NCBI GenBank assembly: GCA_014380365.1
Contig: JACMJZ010000026.1
Location: forward strand, 177,891 to 241,890
Reading direction: 5' to 3'
Source: Pyrinomonadaceae bacterium
GTDB taxonomy: Bacteria > Acidobacteriota > Blastocatellia > Pyrinomonadales > Pyrinomonadaceae
Length of the DNA stretch: 64,000 nt
Numbering within the stretch: the first letter of the stretch is position 1; each line of letters begins with the position of its first letter. The position numbers were made by a program, and so were the translations under genes. Shown here one piece after another: positions 26,874 to 35,701 of this stretch. The notes beneath the pieces are model-generated. The model was not told where the DNA came from and made no database searches. It worked only from the letters and a program-made list of their open reading frames with translations.

Positions 26874-27773
26874 CTAAGGGCGGGGCTGAAAGACCAGCCG
26901 GTCGAAGTCAGGATCGTTGCGTAGGGAAGTTAGGTCTTGATCGTGCTGAGCGCGCACGCGGAGCGTCGGCTGGATATCCAAAGCGCGCTGAAGAGACTGG
27001 AGTGCAAGGTCAAGGGCGCCCAGTCGCGCACGCGTTGCCGCGAGGCCATAATGTATGTGTGCTGCTCCAGGTTCTCGCTTAAGAGCGCGTTCAAACATCT
27101 CCTGTGCGGCGACGTACTCGCCCCGGTTCAGTTCGATTACGCCACGATCATAAAGCGAATCGGCATCACGGGGCAGCATTGTTTCAGTGCGCAAACGCGC
27201 TTCTGAAACAGCCAGATAGGTACGGACGCGCGCTGCTACTTCCGATACCTGGGAGTATTTTTCGAGAAGCGCCCGAAACTGATTGCGTGCTTCGCCGAAA
27301 TGTCCATGCGTGAATTCCTTGTGCGCACGCTCGAATGCTTTTAGTGCCGCAGACTCGGCCAAGGTGGGCTGACGGGGCGGCGTTGGTGCAATCGGTGCTG
27401 GTCTTTGAGCGCGGACTGCTGCGATCTTCTGCGTCTTTTTGACTCTGGGTTTGGCAGTAGCTTTTAAGGCAGTTCTTTTTGGGCTTGCAGCTAGCTTTCG
27501 TGCAACCGTCGTGCGCGACGTCCCTTTCTTACCCGCACGCTGTTTCAGGGCAGACTTGGTTTTTGCGACGGCCTTTCTTGCAGTCTTGCTCTTGGGAGCG
27601 GCCTTCGCCTTCACAGTTTTCCGCGAGGCCGTTTTTTGAGCAACAGCTCTCTTTGCCTTTGCACGAACTGCTTTGGGGTTGGCCACTCGCTTCTTCGCAG
27701 CGGTCTTCGGAGACGCGCGGCGGGCGGCGGCGCGTGACGTTGAACGTCTCAAACTTTTTGTTACTGCGCTCAT
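26874..27773 (-). CDS. Histone-H1-like Lys/Ala-rich domain fused to TPR repeats
   Basis: Residues 1 to about 130 are Lys, Ala and Arg rich (AAKKRVANPKAVRAKAKR; KSKTARKAVAKTKSALK), like the tails of eukaryotic H1 and bacterial H1-like proteins. After a Pro-rich linker (PAPIAPTPPRQP), residues about 145-299 form tetratricopeptide helices (AFERAHKEFTHGHFGEARNQ; YDRGVIELNRGEYVAAQEM; AIHYGLAATRARLG-type). The fusion of a nucleic-acid-binding tail to a protein-docking domain is unusual. It has no signal peptide, so it probably acts in the nucleoid or cytoplasm. It is a single gene between yvcK and the mglBA pair, transcribed away from the latter. Confidence 0.75.
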   Translation of the reverse strand: MSAVTKSLRRSTSRAAARRASPKTAAKKRVANPKAVRAKAKRAVAQKTASRKTVKAKAAPKSKTARKAVAKTKSALKQRAGKKGTSRTTVARKLAASPKRTALKATAKPRVKKTQKIAAVRAQRPAPIAPTPPRQPTLAESAALKAFERAHKEFTHGHFGEARNQFRALLEKYSQVSEVAARVRTYLAVSEARLRTETMLPRDADSLYDRGVIELNRGEYVAAQEMFERALKREPGAAHIHYGLAATRARLGALDLALQSLQRALDIQPTLRVRAQHDQDLTSLRNDPDFDRLVFQPRP

Positions 27774-28129
27774 ATTAAGACTTAAGAAAGAAAGGGTTAA
27801 CGTGGACGCAAAGCGCGAGTTAGCGACGGGGAGAGTAACATGGCCTCACTTGTAATTCAACGCCAAAGAGGAGTTTCGCCCCTAATCAAGCTATCCGAAG
27901 TGCCTTTTTGGCCCACTGTGGCCAACACAGAAAAACGCTTGAAGCACATTGTTGGCTGTGTTACAGTGCCTTGCGGCTTTCGGGTATCCTTACCGGTCCG
28001 CTGTGAGACTTGGAGGCAGTAGGCGAACGCCTTTGCCTTCAGCAGTTTGAAAAAGCACTCCTGCCCTTCCTGAGGTCAAACCCTCCTAGTCTTTGTTTCC
28101 TTTCCCATTTCCTAAAGAGAACTGTATTG
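27774..28129. other. 356 bp intergenic region with mglBA promoter and leader
   Basis: No gene is visible. It separates the divergent H1-like gene and mglBA. It holds the promoter at 27939-27967 and a small inverted repeat (AACACAG at about 27924 against CTGTGTT at about 27957) that overlaps the promoter. The leader after the predicted start is about 155 bases with no structure I recognise. Confidence 0.55.
27939..27967 (+). promoter_or_regulatory. Predicted sigma70-type promoter of mglB-mglA
   Basis: TTGAAG (27939-27944) and TACAGT (27962-27967) are separated by exactly 17 bases. An inverted repeat of 7 bases overlaps the spacer and could be an operator. The start site would lie near 27974. 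Confidence 0.45.
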
Positions 28130-28603
28130 ATGCCAGACATGCCGATTCTGCTCCGGGAGCGTCAGTATCATGAGATCAAGGCTGTGTTGGACCGACTCCG
28201 CATGGATTCGGTGTCCCGCGTGGTCTTCCTTGTGGACAAAGACGGCCAGGAGATAGCTGTTCAAGGTGAGGTAGGTGACCTCGATACCACGAGTCTTGCC
28301 TCGTTAGCGGCGGGAAATGTGGCCGCAACAGGCGGGATGGCTCAGTTGATAGGCGAAAAGGAGTTTCCAACACTCTCTCACGAGGGGGAGCGTGAAAGCA
28401 TCCACATTTCTGTCATCGGGCGACTCCTGCTGATCGTTGTTTTTGATGAGCGTTCGACTCTGGGTCTGGTGAAGCTCAGAAGTAAGCAGGTATGTCACCA
28501 ATTGTTGGCAATGATCGACGAGATCACGCGAGCCCAATCCAGCGACGAAGAATCACCCTTCGCGGAAATTACGGATGAGGACATCGACAGTCTATTCAAA
28601 TAA
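28130..28603 (+). CDS. mglB: Roadblock/LC7 domain protein, MglB-like
   Basis: From ATG 28130 (AAAGAGA before it) the protein has 157 residues. It is a single roadblock fold: VLDRLRMDSVSRVVFLVDKDGQEIAVQGEV, then an ISVIGRLLLIVVFDE strand pair and a LGLVKLRSKQV helix. A short acidic tail ends FAEITDEDIDSLFK. MglB proteins are GTPase activators and partners of MglA in cell polarity. The MglA gene starts 22 bp downstream, which supports the pairing. An upstream in-frame TTG at 28010 would add about 40 unrelated residues and is rejected. Confidence 0.88.
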   Translation: MPDMPILLRERQYHEIKAVLDRLRMDSVSRVVFLVDKDGQEIAVQGEVGDLDTTSLASLAAGNVAATGGMAQLIGEKEFPTLSHEGERESIHISVIGRLLLIVVFDERSTLGLVKLRSKQVCHQLLAMIDEITRAQSSDEESPFAEITDEDIDSLFK

Positions 28604-28625
28604 ATAACAACAGAGTAAGTGCATT

Positions 28626-29210
28626 ATGACCTTCATCAACTACGCGTCCAGAGAAATCAACTGCAAGATCGTCTACTACGGTCCTGGCCTCTGTGGTAAG
28701 ACCACCAACCTCCAGCACATTTTCGAGGCAACAGCGCCGCAGTCCAGAGGAAAACTAATTAGCCTCGCGACGGAAACGGACCGGACCTTGTTCTTCGATT
28801 TCATGCCGCTCGAGCTGGGCACAGTGCGTGGCTTCAAAACGCGCTTTCACCTCTACACAGTTCCGGGTCAGGTGTTTTACGACGCGTCTCGTAAACTAAT
28901 TCTAAAAGGGGTTGATGGAGTTGTATTCGTGGCCGATTCGCAAGAGGAGCGAATGGACGCAAACGTAGAATCGCTTTACAACCTTGAAGAGAATCTCAAA
29001 GCCCAGGGCTATGACCTCATGAAGATTCCCTACGTGCTGCAACTCAACAAACGCGACCTCCCTAATGTCATTCCGGCTGCGGACATCGCCGCTGAACTGT
29101 TGCGGAGGGACGAACCTGTCGTCGAGGCGGTTGCTTCGACTGGTGCAGGTGTCTTTGACACGTTGAAGGCTGTGGCTAAACAGGTCCTAACGGAACTACG
29201 CAAAAGCTAG
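28626..29210 (+). CDS. mglA: MglA-like small Ras-type GTPase
   Basis: The 194-residue protein has the P-loop [12 protein letters not shown] (about residues 18-29), switch II region [19 protein letters not shown] with the MglA-type PGQ in place of DxxG, and the base-recognition motif QLNKRDL (NKxD). Family members cycle between poles and set polarity, gliding or pilus activity. The N-terminal [19 protein letters not shown] is typical. It is co-transcribed with mglB and followed by a strong hairpin with a T-run. No motility genes are nearby, so the process it controls here is unknown. Confidence 0.93.
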   Translation: MTFINYASREINCKIVYYGPGLCGKTTNLQHIFEATAPQSRGKLISLATETDRTLFFDFMPLELGTVRGFKTRFHLYTVPGQVFYDASRKLILKGVDGVVFVADSQEERMDANVESLYNLEENLKAQGYDLMKIPYVLQLNKRDLPNVIPAADIAAELLRRDEPVVEAVASTGAGVFDTLKAVAKQVLTELRKS

Positions 29211-29225
29211 CTCGCTGCTGAGAAC

Positions 29226-29299
29226 AAACGATCCACGAAACCACACGAAATCGAGGCTGTAAATCGAGTGCCTTTCGTGTGATTTGATGGATCGTTTTT
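29226..29299 (+). terminator. Long hairpin terminator after mglA
   Basis: AAACGATCCA with CCACACGAAA on the left pairs with TTTCGTGTG and TGGATCGTTTTT on the right around a loop of about 25 bases, ending in five T. It lies 15 bases after the mglA stop. Its length and word-like arms suggest it is also a member of the intergenic repeat world. Confidence 0.7.
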
Positions 29300-29349
29300 C
29301 TGTTGATCTGAGCCGCCCAGAAGGATCGCCAAGCGAGAGAACATGAAGC

Positions 29350-29904
29350 CTATTCGAGCGACTTGAGCATCAACAATCCGTCGCCGCCATTTGAATAGTA
29401 TTTCGGGAGTCGTTGCGTGACCGCATATCCCAAGCGTTCGTATAGCTTTTGGGCTGGAATATTGAGGGACCTCACTTCCAATCGGACCAGGCGCACGTTG
29501 CGCTGCCTAAATCCTTTCTCGACCTCCGTCATTAGACGTTTAGCAAGATGACGCCGACGATGATCGGGAGCTACGCCTACGGTAGTTATGTGTCCGGTAT
29601 GATCAGGTTCGACCAGGCCGATAACGAATCCGACCATCGCTCCGCCTGGAGCAGCGGCACGAAATGAAACTGATTCCGGCGCCGTCAAAAGATACTCGAA
29701 GGTTTCCCGGCTGTAGGCTTCGCCATCAACGAAACATCGCTGATCGAGTCGCCAACACTCATCGAGTTGGGAGATTGCGAGAGGTCGAATGTCGTAACGC
29801 GTGCCTACCGCAGCCGGCACGCTGTGTTCGAGTTCGACCTCGTGCGGGTACTTTTCAACGGGTTGTGACCACCAGCGCGAACGAATTTTCTTTATTACAG
29901 CCAT
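29350..29904 (-). CDS. GNAT-family N-acetyltransferase (RimI-like)
   Basis: A 184-residue protein. The core from about residue 40 has the GNAT order: YDIRPLAISQLDECWRLD, FVIGLVEPDHTGHITTVGVAPDHRRRHLAKRL (acetyl-CoA loop, motif A) and a C-terminal SLNIPAQKLYERLGY segment as in RimI. The loop reads RRRHLA where most members have RxxGxG/A, so the usual Gly is replaced. The first 35 residues are basic and variable. It lies 64 bp after queA on the same strand. The substrate is unknown; N-terminal or amino-group protein acetylation is possible. Confidence 0.85.
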   Translation of the reverse strand: MAVIKKIRSRWWSQPVEKYPHEVELEHSVPAAVGTRYDIRPLAISQLDECWRLDQRCFVDGEAYSRETFEYLLTAPESVSFRAAAPGGAMVGFVIGLVEPDHTGHITTVGVAPDHRRRHLAKRLMTEVEKGFRQRNVRLVRLEVRSLNIPAQKLYERLGYAVTQRLPKYYSNGGDGLLMLKSLE

Positions 29905-29968
29905 TTGCGACTAACCAAATTGCGTCTCAGGGTTTGTCGATAGTCTACCATCATCGTTTCATTGATCA

Positions 29969-31006
29969 CTAGATCACAAACATGCAGTCGCCGTAGCTGT
30001 AGAAGCGGAAACGTTGTTGGACAGCATAACGATATGCCGCGAGCGCGAAGTCTCGTCCGGCAAAGGCGGAGACGAGCAAGAGCAACGACGATCGCGGCAA
30101 ATGAAAGTTTGTCAGGAGACTATCTACGACCTGAAACTTGTAGCCCGGCGTTATTGTAAGGTTCGTCTGTCGTTGTCCGGGCTCAACGATTCCTTCAGCG
30201 TTAACAGCAGACTCCAGTGCGCGGGTGGTCGTCGTGCCAACGGCTACGACCCGACCACCCCGCGCGCGATTCTCGTTGATCACCTCTGCGGCTTCCTCGC
30301 GAATTTCAAAAAACTCAGATCCAACTCGGTGCTCTGCGACGGTATCCACTCGTACCGGTTCGAATGTTCCATAGCCTACGTGCAAGGTGATCTCAACCAC
30401 GCCGGCTCCGAGCGCTCGCAGCGTTTCGACAAGCTCGGCGGTGAAATGAAGTCCGGCCGTCGGTGCTGCAACCGCGCCTCGTTCCTGGGCAAAGACCGTT
30501 TGATAGCGTTCATTATCCTCTTCCGTCGTACCTTCCGGCCGCTTGATGTAAGGTGGCAACGGCGTCTCACCCACTTTAGAAAGTAACGCCTCAATCGGTT
30601 GGTCGCCATCAAATCTGAGCCGGCGCATTCCCCCCGCAGTTGACTCGATTACTTCGGCACGCAAACTGGAATCGCCAAAACGAACGCGCTCGCCAGCCTT
30701 CAGCCGGTTTGCCGGCCGAACCAGCGCCTCCCAGACAGCTGGTTCGATCTCGCGAATCAGCAGTATTTCAACGCGGCCGCCGGATGGATCGCGTTGACCG
30801 GTAAGTCGGGCTGGGAAAACGCGCGTGTTATTGACGACGATAAGGTCTCCGGCGCGGATCAGATTTGGGAATTCAGCGAACCTGGCGTCTCTCCAGCTGT
30901 GCGTTTCGCGGTTGAGGATCAGCATTCGCGACGCATCTCGCCGCTCGAGCGGATGCTGGGCAATTAACTCTTCCGGTAGCTCGTAGTCAAATTCAGAGAT
31001 GTGCAT
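29969..31006 (-). CDS. queA: tRNA preQ1(34) S-adenosylmethionine ribosyltransferase-isomerase
   Basis: A 345-residue QueA with the family start FDYELPEELIAQHPLERRDASRML, the internal PTAGLHFT motif, VEITLHVGYGTFEPVR, and the end RFYSYGDCMFVI. It transfers the ribosyl group from SAM to preQ1 in tRNA to make epoxyqueuosine. It lies downstream of ruvA, ruvB and a yihY gene on the same strand, in keeping with the common ruvAB-queA order. The yihY gene between them is 20 bp upstream. Confidence 0.96.
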   Translation of the reverse strand: MHISEFDYELPEELIAQHPLERRDASRMLILNRETHSWRDARFAEFPNLIRAGDLIVVNNTRVFPARLTGQRDPSGGRVEILLIREIEPAVWEALVRPANRLKAGERVRFGDSSLRAEVIESTAGGMRRLRFDGDQPIEALLSKVGETPLPPYIKRPEGTTEEDNERYQTVFAQERGAVAAPTAGLHFTAELVETLRALGAGVVEITLHVGYGTFEPVRVDTVAEHRVGSEFFEIREEAAEVINENRARGGRVVAVGTTTTRALESAVNAEGIVEPGQRQTNLTITPGYKFQVVDSLLTNFHLPRSSLLLLVSAFAGRDFALAAYRYAVQQRFRFYSYGDCMFVI

Positions 31007-31026
31007 GTAACGCGTTTCAGCGGGGC

Positions 31027-31923
31027 TTACGGATTCGCTGGTGACGGGAAATGGGGGTGCTCGCGGTGAAACACTGCGGTAAGTTGCGCGCCAAACAATA
31101 GAATCAGACTGGAAAAATAGCTCCAGGTTAGTACTGCCACAACCGCTCCAACGGATCCGTAAATCTGGTCATAATGAAAATAGTTTACGCTCAAAGCGAA
31201 AAGATACTTGGCGACTTCCCACAAGAGTCCGCCAAGAATCGCGCCAGGCAGAGTGTCGCGCAACGTGACTTCGGCTTTGGGCATGAAGCGATAAATTATG
31301 ACGAAGAGCACTACTGTCACCAGGTAACTTAAAAGTGCAAACAGGCTCTGCCAAAATGCGCTGCCGACCGAAAGCAAAATCGGGTAGCGGGCCATTTGCC
31401 GGGCCGTTAAGCTGCCGGCCATCTCCCGCAAGGCGACGACGACGGAAGTGATCATCACGGACGATGCTAATAGCACTCCGATGATTCCAATCATGCCGAT
31501 GGTCAGCGCCCGACCGTGCCAGAATGTGCGTGAGGTGGTCCCCCAAATTCTGTTGAGCGCGCGCTCAATCACAGCGAACACCCACGAGCCGGCCCACAAA
31601 ACTACGATTACGCAGGTGATGACTACGCCGGCGCTGACCGATGAAAGCGAACGAATAGTTTCCCTCAGGAACTTCCCCGAGCCCGGATACACTTCGACCG
31701 CGCGGGTCAACAATTCAGTAGCAGCAGTTATTTGATTGCCGATCGCGAGCATGAGCAGCAACGCAGGAAAAAGCGCCATCAGTCCGAAATAGCTCATCGC
31801 AGCTGCGGAAGTGAATAGGTCATTCTCGTCAAACTGATGCAGCGTGTGACTCAAAATAGATCGCCATGGTCCGCGATTGCGAACGCCGAACGAGTGACGC
31901 GAAAATGTCGAAAGCCTTCTCAT
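31027..31923 (-). CDS. YihY/BrkB-family inner membrane protein
   Basis: A 298-residue protein with about six membrane helices. It has the family features: an N-terminal amphipathic HQFDENDLFTSAAAMSYFGLMALFPALLLM, and RALNRIWGTTSR after the third helix. Later come FMPKAEVTLRDTLPGA and YGSVGAVVAVLTWSYFSSLILLFGAQL. The family was once called ribonuclease BN, which is now considered wrong; its function is probably transport or envelope-related. It lies 107 bp after ruvB and 20 bp before queA. Confidence 0.92.
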   Translation of the reverse strand: MRRLSTFSRHSFGVRNRGPWRSILSHTLHQFDENDLFTSAAAMSYFGLMALFPALLLMLAIGNQITAATELLTRAVEVYPGSGKFLRETIRSLSSVSAGVVITCVIVVLWAGSWVFAVIERALNRIWGTTSRTFWHGRALTIGMIGIIGVLLASSVMITSVVVALREMAGSLTARQMARYPILLSVGSAFWQSLFALLSYLVTVVLFVIIYRFMPKAEVTLRDTLPGAILGGLLWEVAKYLFALSVNYFHYDQIYGSVGAVVAVLTWSYFSSLILLFGAQLTAVFHREHPHFPSPANP

Positions 31924-32029
31924 TTAATACCAGGCAGAAGCCCGCGCGTAAGCAAGGGCTCTTAAGTTAACGATCAGAACCCCGCGCGTGTTGCAAAGCG
32001 CAAGTGGAAGTCACACCCTAACAAATTCT

Positions 32030-33070
32030 TCATTGGGAATCGAACAGGCTGGGCTTAAGGGAACCGGGGACGGTAATACCGAAATGGTCGTAGGCGAGTC
32101 GCGTCGCCATACGTCCGCGCGGAGTGCGATCGAGAAAACCAATTTGGATGAGATAGGGTTCGATAATCTCTTCAATTGAGTCTTTCTCTTCGTGGATCGA
32201 GGCTGAGATAGTGCCGAGGCCCACGGGGCCGCCACCGAACTTCTCGATTATGGTGAACAGAAGTTTGCGATCCATCTCGTCGAGGCCAAAGGTATCCACT
32301 TCCATGCGGTTCAACGCATCGTTGGCGACTTCTCTCGTGATCCGGCCGTCGTAATCAACCTCCGCATAGTCGCGCACGCGGCGCAGGAGACGGTTGACGA
32401 TGCGCGGAGTGCCGCGTGAGCGGCGAGCAATTTCGCGGGCGCCGTCCCCGTCAATTTCCACTCCCAGAATTTCCGCTGAACGCGTGCAGATTACCTCGAG
32501 GTCTTTGTGTGGGTAGAAATCCAGGTGGAATACGATGCCAAAACGCCCGCGCAAAGGCGCCGTGAGTAAACCGGCACGCGTGGTTGCACCCACGAGGGTA
32601 AATTTGGGTAGCTCGAGTTTGATTGAGCGGGCACCGGCCCCCTGGCCGATCAGCAAATCGAGTTGGTAGTCCTCCATCGCCGGGTAGAGTTTTTCTTCCA
32701 GAGCCGGCAGCAGGCGATGGATCTCATCGATGAAGAGGACGTCGCCTTCCTGCAGGTTTGTGAGCAAGGCCGCGATGTCGCCGGCTTTTTCGATTGCCGG
32801 GCCGGCTGTCGAGCGCAACTCCGCACCCATTTCGTTGGCGATGATGTGGGCGAGGGTTGTTTTGCCTAAACCCGGCGGACCGGTTAGCAGAACATGGTCG
32901 AGCGCTTCCTTGCGGCGCAGGGCGGCCTTCATGTAGATGCGCAGGTTCTCTTTTACCTGGCCCTGCCCGATGTACTCCGCAAGCTTGGAGGGACGAACGG
33001 TGGATTCAAACTGCCGTTCATCCTCGCTCATTGGCGTATCGCGTACGCGTGCCGGTTCTTCACTAGACAT
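32030..33070 (-). CDS. ruvB: Holliday junction branch migration ATPase RuvB
   Basis: A 346-residue Ruv[21 protein letters not shown], Walker [16 protein letters not shown], Walker [10 protein letters not shown], and the C-terminal winged helix [18 protein letters not shown]. It drives branch migration with RuvA. I place the start at ATG 33070, since the longer frame begins at a TTG inside an intergenic palindrome (33092-33155) and those 12 residues have no family match. It lies downstream of ruvA. ruvC is not in the window. Confidence 0.97.
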   Translation of the reverse strand: MSSEEPARVRDTPMSEDERQFESTVRPSKLAEYIGQGQVKENLRIYMKAALRRKEALDHVLLTGPPGLGKTTLAHIIANEMGAELRSTAGPAIEKAGDIAALLTNLQEGDVLFIDEIHRLLPALEEKLYPAMEDYQLDLLIGQGAGARSIKLELPKFTLVGATTRAGLLTAPLRGRFGIVFHLDFYPHKDLEVICTRSAEILGVEIDGDGAREIARRSRGTPRIVNRLLRRVRDYAEVDYDGRITREVANDALNRMEVDTFGLDEMDRKLLFTIIEKFGGGPVGLGTISASIHEEKDSIEEIIEPYLIQIGFLDRTPRGRMATRLAYDHFGITVPGSLKPSLFDSQ

Positions 33071-33091
33071 AACTCGATACCATTTTGACAG

Positions 33092-33155
33092 TAGTTCAGA
33101 GTTCAAGCTTTAGCTTGTCTTCCAGGCAGCAACCTAAAGGTTGAACTCTGAACTA
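33092..33155. repeat. Three-stem palindromic element, copy 1
   Basis: TAGTTCAGAGTTCAA (33092-33106) is the exact reverse complement of TTGAACTCTGAACTA (33141-33155). Inside lie two small hairpins, CAAGCTTTAGCTTG and AACCTAAAGGTT, giving a three-way junction. It lies between ruvA and ruvB, so it is transcribed with them. Confidence 0.85.
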
Positions 33156-33166
33156 CTAGACCGTTG

Positions 33167-33793
33167 CTAAACCTTTGCCAGCTTGCGCAGGCTGCGCCGC
33201 AAAATCAACTCTACTGAAATATCGCCGCCTTCATCCACCGCCGAGTTCACTGCCTTTTCCGCCGAGTTCCTTTGGTAGCCAAGATTCAATAGCGCGGAGA
33301 GCACGTCGGCCCGCATTGAATCTTCGGTCAGGATGGGCACACCCGCTGGTGTCTTCGCGCCCAACTCTTCTTCGAGCTCGGGAGAGGAAAGTGAGGCGAC
33401 TTTATCACGTAGTTCCACCACCAGGCGTTCAGCAGTTTTTCTACCAACGCCGGGAATTAAAGTGAGACGCGCCAGGTTATTTGTCCGTATCGAAGCAATT
33501 ATTTCATCGGCGCCCATGCCCGAAAGCAAGGTTATCCCCAGCTTCGGCCCGATCCCGCTGACTGAAATCAGACGCAGAAACAGTTCACGTTCGCGAGCTG
33601 TCTTAAAGCCGTAGAGCTGAAGCGCGTCTTCCCGAACGTGCGTATAAATGCGTAGCTGTACATTCGCGCCCGGTTCTTCAAGATCGTAAAACGTCGAAAC
33701 AGGAATTGTGATTTCATAGCCGACGCCGTTGACATCGAGAATCACGGAAGTTGCCTGTTTGGAAAGAAGAGTGCCCGATAAGTGTGCAATCAT
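33167..33793 (-). CDS. ruvA: Holliday junction DNA-binding protein RuvA
   Basis: A 208-residue RuvA: MIAHLSGTLLSKQ with an OB fold, the helix-hairpin-helix pair ISVSGIGPKLGITLLS and LTLIPGVGRKTAERLVVEL, and the mobile C-terminal domain starting at about residue 155 (LSALLNLGYQRNSAEKAV). It binds the junction as a tetramer and loads RuvB, whose gene follows after 96 bp containing the palindromic element. Confidence 0.96.
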   Translation of the reverse strand: MIAHLSGTLLSKQATSVILDVNGVGYEITIPVSTFYDLEEPGANVQLRIYTHVREDALQLYGFKTARERELFLRLISVSGIGPKLGITLLSGMGADEIIASIRTNNLARLTLIPGVGRKTAERLVVELRDKVASLSSPELEEELGAKTPAGVPILTEDSMRADVLSALLNLGYQRNSAEKAVNSAVDEGGDISVELILRRSLRKLAKV

Positions 33794-33879
33794 TGGCGCA
33801 GATTTTCAGAAGTGAACGAGGCTCAAAACGGCGCGATTGTAGTTGATGCATCCTGTATTCAGCAACGGTGCACTCAAGC

Positions 33880-33942
33880 AGTTTAGAGTTCAAGCTTTAG
33901 CTTGCGTGGCCAATCAGCAACCTGAAGGTTGAACGCTGAACT
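33880..33942. repeat. Three-stem palindromic element, copy 2
   Basis: It has the same organisation as copy 1: AGTTTAGAGTTCAA, CAAGCTTTAGCTTG, AACCTGAAGGTT, then GGTTGAACGCTGAACT. It lies between the divergent ruvA and rex genes. Confidence 0.85.
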
Positions 33943-33981
33943 TCCGGTCTCATGCCTAGGCACTCCTCTAAGAGTCACGCC

Positions 33982-34010
33982 TTACCTTAAGCTCGCATTC
34001 GGTCTATACT
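33982..34010 (+). promoter_or_regulatory. Possible promoter of rex
   Basis: A weak -35 (TTACCT) lies 17 bases before a good -10 (TATACT, 34005-34010). Transcription would start about 15 bases before the rex start codon. No clear Rex operator was seen here. Confidence 0.35.
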
Positions 34011-34031
34011 GGAACGACCGGAGCCCTCGAG

Positions 34032-34739
34032 ATGAAGTCAGAAAAGATTTCCGAACTAACTACAAATCGCTTGAGCGTTTATCTTCGCTGCTTGAACACC
34101 CTTTCGGAGGCCGGGATCAAGAGCATCTCGTCGCAGGCGCTGGCCGAGCAGTTCAACCTCAATTCTGCCCAGATCAGAAAGGACCTCGGTTACTTCGGTG
34201 AATTTGGCGTACGCGGTGTTGGGTATTACGTCGAAGATTTGCGCCAGCAGATCACCAAAATTTTAGGCTTAGACAAGCCACACCGCGTGGCCATTGTGGG
34301 CGCGGGAAGATTGGGGGCCGCGCTAGCGAACTACCGGGGCTTCTCAAGATCAAACTTTACTGTGGTTGCACTATTTGACAACGACGAAGAGAAAATTGGA
34401 CAACGAGTCGGCGAAGACAAGGTTGCGGTGCTTGACGTAAAGACGATGCCCAACGTCGTCAAGAAAGAATCGATCGACGTGATGGTCATCGCAGTGCCAG
34501 CGCGAGTTGCGCAAAGAGTTCTCAATCAAATCATGTCGGCCGGGATAAAAGCCGTCCTCAACTTTGCCCCCGCCTCGCTCAGCGCCCGATTGGATGTGAA
34601 GGTTAAGACGGTTGATTTAACTACTTCGCTTGAATCGTTATCCTATTTTCTGGCGCGCCCTTCGATTAGCGCGGTGACAAATCGCCGGCGTAAGCCACAA
34701 TTTGACGAAGTCAGTGAAGTGAACGAACAGGAGTTGTAA
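34032..34739 (+). CDS. rex: Redox-sensing transcriptional repressor Rex
   Basis: A 235-residue Rex. An N-terminal winged helix (RLSVYLRCLNTLSEAGIKSI; NSAQIRKDLGYFGEFG) is followed by an NADH-binding Rossmann domain with VAIVGAGRLGAALANY. It ends in a swapped helix and about 20 variable residues. Rex leaves its operator when NADH is high and so controls fermentative and respiratory genes. Its place directly upstream of the aldolase and microcompartment genes suggests it regulates them, but I found no clear TTGTGA-type operator in the gaps I read. A palindromic repeat separates it from the aldolase gene. Confidence 0.95.
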   Translation: MKSEKISELTTNRLSVYLRCLNTLSEAGIKSISSQALAEQFNLNSAQIRKDLGYFGEFGVRGVGYYVEDLRQQITKILGLDKPHRVAIVGAGRLGAALANYRGFSRSNFTVVALFDNDEEKIGQRVGEDKVAVLDVKTMPNVVKKESIDVMVIAVPARVAQRVLNQIMSAGIKAVLNFAPASLSARLDVKVKTVDLTTSLESLSYFLARPSISAVTNRRRKPQFDEVSEVNEQEL

Positions 34740-34744
34740 GTAGT

Positions 34745-34808
34745 AGTTTAGAGTTCAAGCTTTAGCTTGCGCCGCGCAATCGGCAACCTAAAGGTTGAAC
34801 TCTGAACT
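34745..34808. repeat. Three-stem palindromic element, copy 3
   Basis: AGTTTAGAGTTCAA and GGTTGAACTCTGAACT flank CAAGCTTTAGCTTG and AACCTAAAGGTT, as in copies 1, 2 and 4. It lies between rex and the aldolase gene. Confidence 0.85.
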
Positions 34809-34864
34809 TCAGGCCTCAACGGCGCGATTGTCATTGAGTCTCCCCGAGGTGATCGACAAACGAA

Positions 34865-35701
34865 ATGGACGAGCAAACCGCACGGCGTGAAATAGTCAAC
34901 ATCGGTCGTCTCTTGTATGAGCGCAGCTACGTCGTCTCTTCGGATGGCAACGTCAGCGTGCGCCTTGACGACGGTCGCATAGTCGCGACGCCGACGATGA
35001 CCTGCAAGGGCCGCATGACTGAAGAGTCGCTGGCGGTAACAGACGATACTGGAAAGCCACTGAGTAATACGAAAGCCTCCAGCGAACTCGCGATGCATCT
35101 CCTGATTTACCAGGAGCGTCCTGACGTTAAGGCCGTTTGTCACGCGCATCCGCCGCACGGCACCGCGTTCGCTGTAGCCGGACTCGCAATCGACCAGCCG
35201 ATCCTTTCTGAAGTGATTCTGACACTCGGGTGCGTGCCACTTGCTGCCTACGGCACGCCTTCGACTGATGAACTGAGCGTCGCCATGCGGCCGTTGGTGA
35301 AACATCACAACGCTTTGCTGATGGCCAATCATGGAGCAGTCGCTTACGGCTCGGATTTGTGGCAGGCGTTTGATCGACTGGAAACGCTCGAACACACCGC
35401 GCGCATTGCGATACTCGCGCGTATGCTCGGCGGTTCGAAGAACCTTCCGGCCGATGCGATTGAGAAACTGATCAACGTGCGCGAAGCGGCGGGTTATCTG
35501 GGAGAAAGCGCGCGTTGTCAGGCCTGTGGCTATTTGCACGATACGCAGATGACCTGCTCGACTGGGGATCGACCAGAACGTTCAACTCAGAACGACGGCT
35601 TTTCGATAAACGGTTCGGGAAAGATTACCTTGACGAGAGAGGAGCTGCTTGAGCTTCTGGCGCAAGCTGCGCACTCCGCCACCGCCGGTAACATTTGGTG
35701 A
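34865..35701 (+). CDS. Class II aldolase (fuculose-phosphate aldolase-like) with C-terminal extension
   Basis: A 278-residue protein whose first 215 residues are a class II aldolase/adducin domain: SDGNVSVRLDDGRIVATPT, the zinc site VCHAHPPHGTAFA, and MANHGAVAYG. Such enzymes split deoxyhexose or pentose phosphates into a C3 unit and an aldehyde. About 60 extra residues follow. They include two Cys pairs (CQAC and a later single Cys), a flexible stretch and a short amphipathic helix (LTREELLELLAQAAHSA). Linker plus helix at a terminus is the usual design of microcompartment targeting peptides, and shell genes follow 1 kb downstream. GAGGTGATC precedes ATG 34865. No aldehyde dehydrogenase, kinase or phosphotransacylase is present. 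Confidence 0.88.
   Translation: MDEQTARREIVNIGRLLYERSYVVSSDGNVSVRLDDGRIVATPTMTCKGRMTEESLAVTDDTGKPLSNTKASSELAMHLLIYQERPDVKAVCHAHPPHGTAFAVAGLAIDQPILSEVILTLGCVPLAAYGTPSTDELSVAMRPLVKHHNALLMANHGAVAYGSDLWQAFDRLETLEHTARIAILARMLGGSKNLPADAIEKLINVREAAGYLGESARCQACGYLHDTQMTCSTGDRPERSTQNDGFSINGSGKITLTREELLELLAQAAHSATAGNIW

Noticed and set aside
30014..30586. Plus-strand frame of 190 codons opposite queA
   Set aside because: queA is unmistakable on the other strand; this frame has no recognisable features.
33071..33106. Longer RuvB start at TTG 33106
   Set aside because: It lies inside the palindromic element; the ATG at 33070 gives the usual length.
34748..35539. Minus-strand frame of 263 codons opposite the aldolase gene
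   Set aside because: The aldolase has its zinc motif and ribosome site; the opposite frame begins in a repeat-bearing gap and has no domain.
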